This document shows positions 18,721 to 30,119 of a stretch of DNA of 64,000 nt, piece by piece. A program made the position numbers and the translations under genes. The notes under the pieces were generated by a model, which worked only from the letters and a program-made list of their open reading frames with translations, did not search any database and had not been told where the DNA came from. The number at the start of each line of letters is the position of its first letter. Within the stretch, counting starts at the first letter, position 1. The stretch is from Cristatella mucedo (Eukaryota > Bryozoa > Phylactolaemata > Cristatellidae), in assembly GCA_009760855.2 (NCBI GenBank), contig WPIO01000137.1, positions 934,001 through 998,000 on the forward strand, written 5' to 3'.

Positions 18721-20484
18721 TATACGTAGGTCAGAGTAAAGAGAAATCTTCGGCGGACCTACCTAAAGCAAAGATTTGCATCCTAGAAACGTAACCGAAT
18801 ATGCAGATCACGTTGGCTGGTCGGTCTCCGATGACGGCCACAGAAAGCTTCACGGCCAGTGAAGCAGCCATCAGAGTCTCTGACCATTTCAACACATAAA
18901 CGCTGACAAAACTGGAGAATAGACTGGATTATTGACACTCTTATATGTAATAGTATTTTTACTATTATTATTTTAATATCAATGTTCTTCGCGGATGCCT
19001 GAAGTTCAAGCTCAGATACGAGCCTGCATAGAGCTGGAATCGCGAGAACCTCCCAAAGGTGGCAAGCTCGATCGGCCACATAATGACCCCTTCAAAGGGT
19101 GTTCGAGGTTCCTGAATTTTAACGATGAAGAGCCAGCTATTTCATAATCCACGGTTAAGCGTTTACTGCTCATTTCGTGCAATAATAGGTAGTCAGCTGT
19201 GCGATAAGCTTTCAGTCAGGCAGGCGTTGGCCAGAGGCGTCGGTAAGGAGTTCAGTTGTGCTCTGTGTGCCATAGGATAATAAGCATACGCCGCGGCTGA
19301 TGCAGGATGACAGTAAACCTCTGCCACTGTCAGTCTTCCCCTTCAGTCGTAAGGACTCTTCTGCCTCTATGCAAGCGAGGCGATTGAATCAGATACCCTT
19401 TTCTAATTATACGCGATGAATGCGGACCTGTTACCTTAAGGCAAGCAAGCTCTTCAGCGCTGCCATGCACCGCCTAAGCTAGCATACCTGCGCGAGTCAG
19501 TGCTGCATCTGCAAGTCGCTAGCCGCACTCTTCGGATTAGGGCCTAGCGGTATTCGTCGGGTATTACCAGGGTCTACCACCCTTACGATTGTTGCGGTAG
19601 TTAGTGCATAAGTGGCTACACTGAGTTTGTAACAGCAGCACCTTCAGCATATCGTGAGGAGGTGGTAGGCTGGGTTATATGGATGCTGGGTTAAAGGAAT
19701 CGGCCACTGACCTCACACGACTGAAGCTGGTGGGGCTAATGTAACAAGATGGCTTGTTTGGAGAGACCATGCAGGCGCCTCGACCGATGTGGTCGCTCTG
19801 TCATTTGGTCTCTACAGCACTATGGTGACCGTGTGGGCGAACCCGTTGTTAATTATTGGAACTGCAGCACGTACAGAAGCACTGGCTGTGCTGCTTCGGG
19901 AAGCCTGAGCAAATTTGCATAGCCTTTGTCAGTGTTGGCCTCACTCGATGGCAACTTACAATGGGGCCAGGCTCCAGTCTAAAGCCATTAGCTTACCCTC
20001 TCCTTCAAGCACAGCACGGGTCACTTTCTGACGGCACTGCCGAGATCAGTTCCAAAGTTCCATCAATACATTTGGTCGACACAAGACCAGCATTCAACCA
20101 GATCAGCCACTATGACACTAAAGTCGAACGGCGGCCCGAAGCAACATCTAGCCGAGAAGGGAACGAACACAGTGATTAGATGATGGTCAGCTGCTCCCTG
20201 GTGCTGGGCACGAACACTGTCCTTTAATCCCACTGACCCCTCGGCCATAGGCCGGAAACTCACCAGTGCAGCTGTATTGAACGAGAAAAGTCACGCAATT
20301 GCGACCTATACGGTTCATTCTGGTGCTACTTTGCCTACCGAACTTGACGAAGCACCTTTCAGGCGTCAGGGACCTCCGGGTCCCAATCGACTCGCACAAA
20401 GAAGGGCTTCAACGCCCCCAGTTTCGGAAGGCTGCACGTTGAAATTAACGAAAGAACAGAGGCGGCCTTGAAATGAAATGAAGT
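18721..20484. other. no gene seen
   Basis: This 1.7-kb stretch is moderately GC-rich and has open frames of up to 107 codons (19856-20179 +). I recognise no protein family. It may include decayed retroelement sequence, but no motif supports a call. Confidence 0.35.
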
Positions 20485-20665
20485 GATACGATTAGTTGAT
20501 TTCATTGCATCGTTTTTAAAGTTGCAGAAGTGCCTTGCCGGCTATCGAAACGGCTTGCAGTGGACTATTAAGGATCGCCCACTGCAGGACTCGAACCCAC
20601 GACCTGCGACGTGAAAAGCGAGTGCCTTACCCCTGGGCTAAAACCCACATCTCGGCCTCTCTGAA
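20485..20665 (-). mobile_element. tRNA-derived SINE, copy 3 (best boxes)
   Basis: On the minus strand a tRNA-like head is clear. TAGCCCAGGGGTAAGG (20625-20640) resembles an A box, and GGTTCGAGTCC (20587-20597) matches the B-box consensus. The SINE body GGGCGATCCTTAATAG and a tail ending in AATCAACTAAT follow. The spacing of about 30 nt between the boxes fits a tRNA-derived RNA polymerase III promoter. Confidence 0.82.
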
Positions 20666-20673
20666 ATATTAGT

Positions 20674-21735
20674 GACACTCAGTTGTACCTTTGCTTTGAT
20701 CCCTTCCAGCCTTCGAGAATGTCGAATTCTCTCAACTCCCTTGCTGCATGTATTGATGACGTCCACACATGAATGGCAGCAAATTTTTTAAAATTAAATG
20801 ATGACAGTACTAACTTACTAGTTAGGTGTAAACCAAGTGTGATTATGAAATTGAAAAAGCTAATGCTCAAAATTAGCTCTGACAGCATATCTCCTGTTGA
20901 ATGTGCACGAACTCTAAGTGTCGTGTTCCAGTGACCTTTCGTTTGACAGCCACAGCAGCTCCACAATTAGGTACGCCTACTTTCAGCTACATAACATTGC
21001 TAAAATTCGGGCTTGTTTAGATACCACATCTAAGTTGGTCCGTGCATCTGTGACATCCCGTCTTGGCTTCTCTAACTCACTGCTTGCTAGCCTACAGGCA
21101 TGTGCAATAGCTGCCTACAGCTGGTGCAGAACTCAGCGGCTAGGCTTGTCGGTCTTTAAGCTTCGCAGTTGCCACATCTCACCACTTTTTGCCGACCTGC
21201 ACTGGCAACCAGTCAAGCAGCGGATCGACTTCAAACTTTTGTCTCTCACTTTTAGATGCCTTCATTCTTCGGTTCTGGCCTACCTATCAGATCTACATCC
21301 CACTCTGCTAGTCATCGTACCACCTGCTTTTCGGAATCTAATAGTTTACCAATACCTCCGACAAACCTTAAGATCCTTTGGAGACCGTGCCTTTAGTTCG
21401 TATGCTCCCAAAGTTGGGAACTCACTCCCAACCAGCGTCATGACATCTCCTAACTCGACCACATTTAAAAGAAACTAAAAGTGCACCTACTTAGGACAGC
21501 ATTTAGTGGGTCTCTGTGATTCGTCCTTACGTGCTTATGCATGCTGACACTGTGCATGCTGCCACTAACCACACTTGGATGCTGACCCCTGTGCATGTTA
21601 CCCCTAACCATGTTATTCATGTTGTTTATCAAGCTCGATACCACTCACCATTTGATCGCATTTCCCTTTGCAGCGAATGTAAAGCGCCAACGGAGAGACT
21701 GAGTTCTCTGAGGGCGCTTTATCAACTGTATTATC

Positions 21736-21762
<27 letters not shown>
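20674..21762 (+). mobile_element. L2-like LINE, 5'-truncated, 1.09 kb
   Basis: The element begins inside the catalytic motif region (GACACTCAGTTGTACC) and ends in an (ATT)n tail. The coding remnant 20918-21478 keeps LHNIAKIRACLD, LHWQPVKQRIDFKLLSLTF and GDRAFSSYAP. ATTAGT lies on both sides (20668-20673 and 21763-21768) and is the likely target duplication, although it overlaps the ATT tail. The SINE copy ends only a few bases upstream. Confidence 0.92.
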
Positions 21763-21766
<4 letters not shown>

Positions 21767-21768
21767 GT

Positions 21769-22994
21769 CACTCCTCACCTTTCACCTTGCACCTTCGGCC
21801 TCTTCAACTCAGCTGCTTATTTCTGTCTTTAACACACCTCAAATCCTTCGCATTTCGTTTCTTCATTTCTGATGCTACCACAGCACGTAACTTCATACTA
21901 AAGGATTTCGCGACATTCTCTAGCTTGACAACTGTTATAAACTTTTAAAGAAGCTAAAACCTGACCTGCTCCACATAAAGTTTGTTCAACATGTATTGTT
22001 GCCCCTGATGGTACTGCTATCGAAATCCGTTACTGCAAACCAATCTTTCATTGACCCAAATACAACATGTATTCACAGTGGACATCTATTAATTTCTCTT
22101 AAGGTGAAATACTATTTGTATAGCGTGTTTATGATTTCTTATCAACGAAAGTTGCTAAGAAGGCACTTGAAAGCGAGTATTTGGCTGTCCACCAGCATGT
22201 ATATGCCCATTTATTTACGAATGCATGTGCTTGTTTTTACATACCTCTATGTGCGTTTGTATATATTCGGAAACCTTTGCAATATTCACATGTCTAGTCA
22301 TGTCTTGATTTATAAATTCCACGATGGCATTATGAGGCCACCATTGTTAAGCTGGAGATTTTTCAGTAGCATGAGTGGGGCACAATGATTGGAGCAGCCT
22401 AATGCAATCGCTTGGACAGTGAGGCCTCAGTACGTGAGATAAGAATGGCAACCAATCAATCCCTAAATGGTATGGGCACTCGGGGCAGCAGCGATCTCCA
22501 TCCGTTGACTGTAGGATTGAAGGATCTGAGGCACTATGAACAATAGAAAGGCCGAGCAGCCATTTCAAATAATAAAGAAACAATACTATCATCTCCAAGG
22601 GCTTCGAGTCGATTAATGATCACCATGCTTTGTTAGCCCACTCAGGTACAGACAGCCTTCATCGCTCGGGCGCATCGACCCGGCCTACTATGAAAGGGCT
22701 ACAGTCTAGTAGCCTGGCCACTGAAACTGCCAGCAACCGCCTCTGCCGAACAGCTGCATAGCAATTATCACTCTTCGATCAGAGAGCAACGATCCTATCC
22801 ATCAACCCTAGAGTATACCGCCCTGGCAACAACTTAATCGGGTGTAGATCTGGCATGGCAGCTCAGACGCAAAAATAAAGCCGCTGAGCCTTCGATAAGA
22901 AGGAATAACACCGCTGAAGCAGAGTGAAGGGAAGGCACGCAAAGAGAAATACTAGAAAAATCGGAAGAGAGATAGAGAAAGAGAGAAGAGGAGG

Positions 22995-22998
<4 letters not shown>
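21769..22998. other. no gene seen
   Basis: Unique sequence. A 130-codon plus frame (21996-22388) is rich in aromatic and aliphatic residues typical of AT-rich random translation, and it has no recognisable domain. Confidence 0.35.

Positions 22999-23074
<76 letters not shown>
22999..23074 (+). repeat. (GA)n microsatellite
   Basis: An almost pure GA tract of about 75 bp, with impure purine-rich flanks on both sides. Confidence 0.97.
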
Positions 23075-23078
<4 letters not shown>

Positions 23079-23099
23079 AAGAGACAGAGAAGGAGACAT

Positions 23100-24377
23100 G
23101 ATGACAGAAAACAGTTGAAGGAGCCGTGGAAACCTCGGGTGATTACCCGAGCTGTTGCGGCTTTCAAACAGCATGTTTAGCTAGTTTGACTTACCTCTCA
23201 CGTTAAAGAGGAGTTGAACACCCCTTCGTGCTAGCACCGAGCTCGGGACCAGACCAGCTCCTTTCCTGGCGTTCCTTCATCAGCAGCCTCGGAACGGCGG
23301 AAGCTAGCCAATGTACTCAGACGTCAGAGGGCACCTCCGCAGGCCTCAATAGGCCTGGTTGTGGTAGTTCTTTTAGGCTCATTGAAGCCGATGCATGCTG
23401 GCTCCCAAAATGGGGAGGGCAGTTGGCTTGAACTCTACCACCTCTGGTAGGAAGGTGTTGGATTCTTAGAAAGGCCAACTGAAGTGAAAAGTGACACCAG
23501 TACATCGCGCAAAGTATGGGCAAAGCCGGGCTCCAACCGAGCCTAGCAACGATAGAGGGCTCAGGGACTTCCTGCAATTGAGGGTAGGGTGGCCTCGGTC
23601 TGATTGTGGTTGCCTATGACGTCATCTAGCCCATTATAGATTCTCAGCACCGACTGCTTGCCGGCCTAGGCTGGAGGGGAAGGCTATCGGCGGGAGGGTC
23701 GTGAGAGTGCTTCTTTTGAACTGCTAGTCTCTCAGCATTGCCCCCAAGGCCTGTAGAACACCACAACGCCACAGTTTACTCTTTAACCCTTTTACAGGTG
23801 GCTGATCTTGCTATTCTCTGAGAGTTTATCCTAAGGAGAAAGCTGATACAGTGTTTACCTCCCTCGAACTTCAATATTTCTCACCTGAATTTTTCATCGC
23901 TTTAGGACGTTGAGAGAATAGCAGCTCCAATCAAATTTTTATGGTCGTTTTCAGGCGCACACAAATTCCTGTTTACTTACCATCCAATGAGAGGGGCTGG
24001 TTTCACTGTTGCTGAAACTGAATTATTCGTGCCGATTTCTGAGGCCACAGTACGGAAAGGCTCACACTACTAATAGCCACAATGGAGAAGCGCACGGCAC
24101 ACTGGTGGCTGCTTGGTTTTGCCATCGAGTAAGCCCCAGAGTTCGCCAGAGAGCTACTACCTTGTAGCATGATTCAGAATTAAATATCAGCCTCACCCTG
24201 GATATTTGAATGGACTCGAATTAGATGGGCGAAGGTCATTTGCAGGACTCTGAAAGGTTTTACTTCGAAAGCAGCCTAAGTCATGTCCAAATGTCCCCTT
24301 CAAGCTCAGACTGCATAGTTTCATTTAAGTAGGAGGGCAGGCGAGGTTTAATAATAGGTTCACATGAGTAGAAAAGT
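23100..24377. other. no gene seen
   Basis: Unique, mixed-composition sequence. Short frames at 23228-23431 and 23317-23577 have no recognisable motif. Confidence 0.35.
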
Positions 24378-25846
24378 CCGCCCAGTCTCCCTTCTATAAT
24401 TCCTATCCAAGACTCTGGAACGGGTCGTGGCGGACCAGTTAAACTCATATATCGAAACCTTTCACCCTGCTAGTAAGTTCGAGTCTGGCTTTAGAGCCAA
24501 TCACTCCACAGAGCCAGCATTGCTTAGGCTATACCACGACCTACTTAGGAATGCAGACATGGGTAGAGTGTCTTTGTTGTCTTGCTCGATCTTTCGGCAG
24601 CTTTTGATACCATCGATCACAAAATTCCTCTAGAGCGCCTCTCATCTCGCCTGGGCATCACTGGCACTGCTCTGCAGTGGTACAGGTCCTCTCTCAGTGG
24701 GATAATCCAGGGTATTGACATGAATTGACAAAGATCATCTGAGGTACCTCTGAAATATAGCATACCTCAGGGCTCCGTGCTAGGTCCGGTTTTTTCATGG
24801 TTTATACTGTCCCTCTTGCTGATGTGATTGCCAAGCACAATCTAGGCTTTCGCTTCTATACGGATGACACTCAGTTGTACCTTTGCTTTGATCCCTCCAA
24901 GCCTTCGAGCACCCCAAATTCTCTCAACTCACTTGCTGCATGCATTGATGAAATCTTCACAGGGATGACAGCAAATTTTCTAAAACTAAATGATGATAAA
25001 ACTAGCTTACTAGTTATGGGTAAACTCAGTGTAATTCACAAATATGATATTCTGAAAGTCAAAGTTAGCTCTGCCGGCGTATTTCCAGTTGAATCAGCTC
25101 GAAATCTAGGTGTCATATTCCAAAGCGACCTCTCGTTAGACGACCATATCAGCTCCACAGTCAAATCTGCCTATTTTCAGCTTCATAACATTGCTAAAAT
25201 TCGGGCTTGTTTAGATAAGGATACCACATCTAAGTTGGTCCACACATTCGTGACATTCCGTCTCGAATTCCGCGACTCACTGGTCGCTGGCCTACCGGCT
25301 TGTGCGATCAGGCGATTGCAGCTGGTGCAAAACTCTGCAGCTAGGCTTGTCTGTCGTGAGGCTCACAGTTGCCGCATCACACCACTTCTCGCCTACCAGC
25401 ACTGGCTACCAGTCAAGCAACGGATTGACTTCAAGGTTTTGTCGCTCACTTTTAGGTCACTCCATTCTTCGGCTCCGGCCGGCCTATTTCTCAGATATAC
25501 TACCCCATCAGGCCAAGCATCGTACCACCGGCTCTTCGGAATCCAACGGTCCACAAATGCCCCGTACAAAACTCAAATTCTTTGGAGACCGTCCATTTAG
25601 TTCGTATGCTCCGAAAGCCTGGAACTCCCTCTCGACTTGCGTCAGAACATCCTCTGACCTGACCACATTTAAAAAGAATTAAAAAAAACACCGATTTAGG
25701 ACAGCATTTAGCGGGTCCCTGTGATTTGTCCTTGATGTGCTTATGTGTGCTGACCTTGTGCATGCTGCCAGTAACCACAGTTGCATGCTGACCGTGTGCA
25801 TGTCACCCCTAACCATGTTATTCATTTTGTTTGTATATCAAGCACG
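24378..25846 (+). mobile_element. L2-like LINE lacking both ends
   Basis: Homology starts in the fingers region (CCGCCCAGTCTCCCTTCT). It runs through motif A, motif B (PQGSVLGPVF-like, now broken), motif C (YTDDTQLYLCFDPSKPSS) and the C-terminal domain. A long open part lies at 24797-25600. Homology stops in the 3' UTR at about 25846, before the hairpin and (ATT)n tail. Because LINEs are copied from their 3' end, the missing end implies a later deletion or rearrangement. Confidence 0.92.
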
Positions 25847-27149
25847 ATGTCGAGGCTTTCATAGACTTAAATATCGCAGTGACCCGTAGGCGGCATCACC
25901 TACACTAGGACTTGAAGCAGATCCTAAAAAAGGAAACTAAAGTAATCCAGCGTCTCATCCGCAATAAAAGAAAATCATATGAAGATAATTGCGCAATTAA
26001 ACTCTGTAAAATACCATAAAGGAACTAAATCTACTTAGAGACTTGCAAATACTGCAACGATTATTATTTAGCAAGAACACGAGTCGTGTTGGCACGCTTG
26101 AGTTTGAGACCGAGAGCTCGACGTTAATTGCTGTCAAACAGCAGGTTTTCTCTTTCGCAGCACATTCACATTCATTGGCTAAAATCCACAAGCTGGAGAC
26201 CTATTTCTACGAGTACGAGTTTGAGAAGCTTCCACGATATTCGTGAGCATTATTAGTCTCGGCAGGTGCACGGTTTTAAAAAAAAGTGCTTTATTGTGAG
26301 TTAGCAGCACACCATTTACACAACACTCGACCTAGTTGGGAGAGCGATTAAATTACGGGAGCCAAACACCATACAAGCCCACGGAAATGACCTTGACCCC
26401 ATAAAGAGTAGAAAGCCTTGGAACACGCCCTCTATTTTGTTGGGGACTTTAGCCGCTACACTACAGGCTCAATAAAACCAATCTCAAGTGTCATGCTCTC
26501 TCTCTTCATGCAGTGTGATTTTATCACGAGCTAATTTACACACTTTTTTAATCAGGTACATAATGCTTTAACTGAGTTTTATTTCACTTCGGGCATACAA
26601 AAAAAATCAAGGTAGTGATATCGTAACAATACGATATTGATCGATTCGTTAAAAATATTTTACCTTAACTAGTGAACGGTACTTGACTTCATGCCGTCGT
26701 GCTTTATTTCTTTACCGAGCTTCATGACAGAACAGAGCAAAGTCTGACTACGCTTGATGTGTAGCCTTCCATAAGAGAACGTGCTCCTTTCAATACGTTG
26801 GAAATTAATTTAAAATATTTTTCTAATCTAAATCTTTCTACGCTTCTTTACGCACAGATGAATTCAAGAATATTAACAGCTGGGAAGGCAGCTATCAGCG
26901 AGTACCTCTCACAGCTATTAGCAGCTGACACGAATTGTGCAGATTCGTGAAATGGTGAATTTTCTACTAGCCCCAGGTTTTATAAAGCGTTGGGCCGAGC
27001 ATCTTTATGCTTGCTTTTATCATGCTGGTCCAAGGAGGATACTTTCACATGGATCTTAGCTGATGGGCTAGTTACTAGCTTTCCTCGACCTCGGTTGTGT
27101 GGGCTGGAGTCCTGCAGGAGGCAATCCTTCATTATCCACTGCAAGCGGT
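25847..27149. other. no gene seen
   Basis: AT-rich unique sequence. Nothing supports a gene. Confidence 0.4.
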
Positions 27150-27525
27150 CGTGATGTTAAAGTAATAGATCGACTTCAAGGTTTTGTCACTCACTTAGCG
27201 ACCCTCCATTCTTTGGCTCCAGCCAATCTATCAGATGTACTTACCATCGGGCTAAACATCGTACTACCCGTTTTTCGGAATCTGTTTATGTCCTCGATGT
27301 GCTTACGCTTGCTGACAATGGGCATGCTGCCATTAATATGACTTACATACTTTCATGCTGACACTAAGCATGTTCACCCCTAACCATGTTATTCTTGCTG
27401 TTTGTTGAGCATGCTACCACTAGCCATTCAATTGTGCTTTCTTTGGAGCAAATGTAAAGTGCCCTGAAAGAGACTGCGTTCTTTGAGTGTGCCATATCAA
27501 ATGCATTATCATTTTTATTATCAAT
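27150..27525 (+). mobile_element. L2-like LINE 3' fragment with internal deletion
   Basis: ATCGACTTCAAGGTTTTGTC, a piece matching PAYLSDVL, and the 3' UTR words are all present. The sequence jumps from the CGGAATCT codons directly to the 3' UTR (GATGTGCTTACGC), so the block encoding GDRAFSSYAPKAWNSLP is deleted. The tail is a short ATT/ATC stretch. Confidence 0.82.
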
Positions 27526-27733
27526 TGAATAAGTTAACCTTGCTTTGCATGCTTGATACCGTGCATGTTACTTATCCTTTTAAGACCTACTATGAGTGAT
27601 TCAGACCTAATGGCTAATAATATTAATGCTATCAATATTGTTGCTGTTGCTTTTTTTCCTACATCAGCTTTAACAAGGAATATATTATTTGGCACTCTCA
27701 TGCTTCCATGTGTTTGTATTGGCTTATATGTTG

Positions 27734-27756
27734 TGTGTGTGTGCATGCGTGCGCGC

Positions 27757-27840
<84 letters not shown>

Positions 27841-27853
27841 GTGTGTGTGTGTG
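27734..27853 (+). repeat. (GT)n microsatellite
   Basis: About 120 bp of nearly pure GT/TG with a few GC substitutions (GCGCGCGT at the left). Such alternating purine-pyrimidine tracts can adopt Z-DNA. Confidence 0.97.
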
Positions 27854-27859
27854 CTTGCT

Positions 27860-28969
27860 AGCCTGTACACGCTAAAAGTCGATCGGAAACTCACATAGAA
27901 AACTGAAGACCAAGTGTAAGCCTATACATCCAAATCTTTTTAGCCACAGTGACTACCCAAAATGACGATTGTTGACATGTGGCATGGGTCAGGGTCAGGC
28001 TCTACATTTCTGTATGCACGGCAGAGCTTGTTGATTTTTAATTAATGAATGGTGATGAGGAGAGTTTCCGTTACTATTTTCGACTTCACTACACAATTCA
28101 AACCTTAATTCCAGATAAGATATTAGAAGCTGTAGCAAAATATGCAATGCATTTAACCACCGTTTCCTGATATTATCGATACGAACGACCTAGTCTTAGC
28201 TGTACTATCTTTTCAGTGCTGTAGATATCACAATGGTAATAAAAAAACACGCATGTAATCAGCGACTTGAGTTTACGGCATTTTAAATCAGTCATGCTTA
28301 TAACTACTGAAAATTTATCTATCTGCTTGCCTAAGTATCAGCTGTGAGATACCGACTGTTGGGCCTTTGTTTCGCTGCAGAGTCTTTTGTGAGGCAGAGA
28401 GGCTGTAAGCCAGTTGGTGCGTCATTTCTTTCAAAACAGTGTGCATATTGCAGCAAGTTACAGCAAGTGAGTAGATAGTATTTACGCTTTGTTACTAGAA
28501 AAATGATAATACTCTTGAAATAAATAGATGCAATTTATTCATATATCTCACGAAGAATGAAATCTATTCAATCTCTTTGAAAATGCCGCCGGGGCTCACA
28601 CCCGCAACAACGCTTATCCGTAAATCTTGTCCTTGGTTTAGGTGATTCAAGTTAAATTAAATTCAAGGAAGAAACTCGGAGGATTTAAGAATTATTCCCT
28701 ACCCTGTAGAATTAAGCTCCCTTGACAGCACATTTATTGACATTTCCTAATACAAACCGATTGAAATGCAAATTGGCACTAACAATAAGGGCAACACAAA
28801 CGATCTTTGGATATAACCATTGATGTCATGCTAACTTTCTGATAACCTGCAATATTAAGGGCACGTAGTTCCTGGTTCCTTAAAAAAATTTAATTTAGGT
28901 AAAACGAACAGATTTAACATCGTGCACTGTAGACTATGCCACTGCCCTCAAAGGATGGCCACAAGGCGT
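27860..28969. other. no gene seen
   Basis: AT-rich unique sequence with no open frame worth noting. Confidence 0.4.
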
Positions 28970-29985
28970 ACACATTACCTCAGACATTAAACTAGCTAGG
29001 TTTACTCAGCCGAAGCTTGAAAAGGCATACTAAAGATCAGGACTAACCGTCCACCGACAGGCATACAAGGACTAAAGTGGATACCAATCGATCCAAGCAA
29101 AGGCCGAGTTTAGCTTAAAAACAGTGACGAATTGGAGGTGCACAATGAAAAACTGCTGGCGTGTACTATCAGCGGTCTACTTAACCACTCCCAGGTTAGC
29201 TCCTTTACTAGGGATTCTTGTGGTGCTTATTGCTTATTAATTGCTTTTCTAGCTTTCTTGTCAGCAGGATAGACAAGACCAGAGAGTCCATCGCTAGAAT
29301 GGCAACATCCTATCTAGACTCCCGTCTCTTAATTCCGAGTAGCACCTCAATGTCTGCATTCAAGGAGACCACGAGAAACCTCAACCTGAAGTTTATATCC
29401 CAATCGAAGAAGGCAACTGGTCCTCTGTACCCTATTCCTACATGACGGCTTCTACGATGCAAACATTTGCTGCTACCATCCGTAAACAGCAATATGAGAA
29501 TGCTATCAGCCACAGGTCATGGCCCAACACCTTTCGTAAAAGCTGTAGTTAGGTCACTACTAACGAAAGCGGCACTAGACCACGACAACTTGAGGAACTT
29601 CCGTCCATTCTCCCGTCTACCATTTCAATCAAAGGCATTATGATGAGTCGTAGCAGCCAAGCTAAGCACTTATTTTGTTTATTATAAACAAATAGCACGT
29701 AATTTCTAGTCCAGTTTCCGATCTTATAGCTCCATTGAGTCACCATTGATGTTGGTTTAGAACAGTCTTCTTAGGTATGCATACTTACGTATAATCTCTC
29801 TAGTTGTTTTGTTTGATCTTTCGGAAGCTTGGAATATAATTTATTATCTGATCCTTATCACGGGCCATTAATTTTGTCTTTGGCATCACTGCCACATCAC
29901 TAGAATGGTTCAGATCCTACCGCACTGGGAAACACCAGAGCATTGACGTAAAAGGACAGAGATCATCAGATAAAATTCTTATGTA
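28970..29985 (+). mobile_element. very old L2-like LINE internal fragment
   Basis: The order of blocks matches the middle of the family ORF: DIKLARFTQPKLEKAY, then SGLTVHRQAYKD, a decayed stretch before the reverse transcriptase (ESIARMATS), and remnants through motif A to the ALEWFRSYRTGKHQSIDVKG region at about 29900-29965. Many stops and indels are present. It ends without a tail, close to the tail of an opposing copy. Confidence 0.8.
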
Positions 29986-30119
29986 CTTTGTACCGTTGCG
30001 GTGTACCTCTACTTGTATGGTACACTTGCACCGAGCACTAAAGAGCGGCCTCAGAAAAATCCAAGTGCAGTTGGAACCGCTGAGCGACTTCTTCGTGATA
30101 CCTTCGTAATTTCTGCTGA

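Noticed and set aside
19856-20179. Possible LTR-retroelement polyprotein remnant
   Set aside because: No protease, RT, RNase H or integrase motif could be found in any frame, so I leave it unassigned.
20485-20665. A functional tRNA gene
   Set aside because: A and B boxes are present, but the sequence continues into a body shared by several dispersed copies and does not close into a full tRNA cloverleaf by eye. It fits a SINE.
22924-23174. Open frames of repeated Arg-Glu or Ser-Leu
   Set aside because: They translate the (GA)n microsatellite and are not genes.
27553-27898. Open frames of repeated Cys-Val
   Set aside because: They translate the (GT)n microsatellite; the same applies to 46165-46569.
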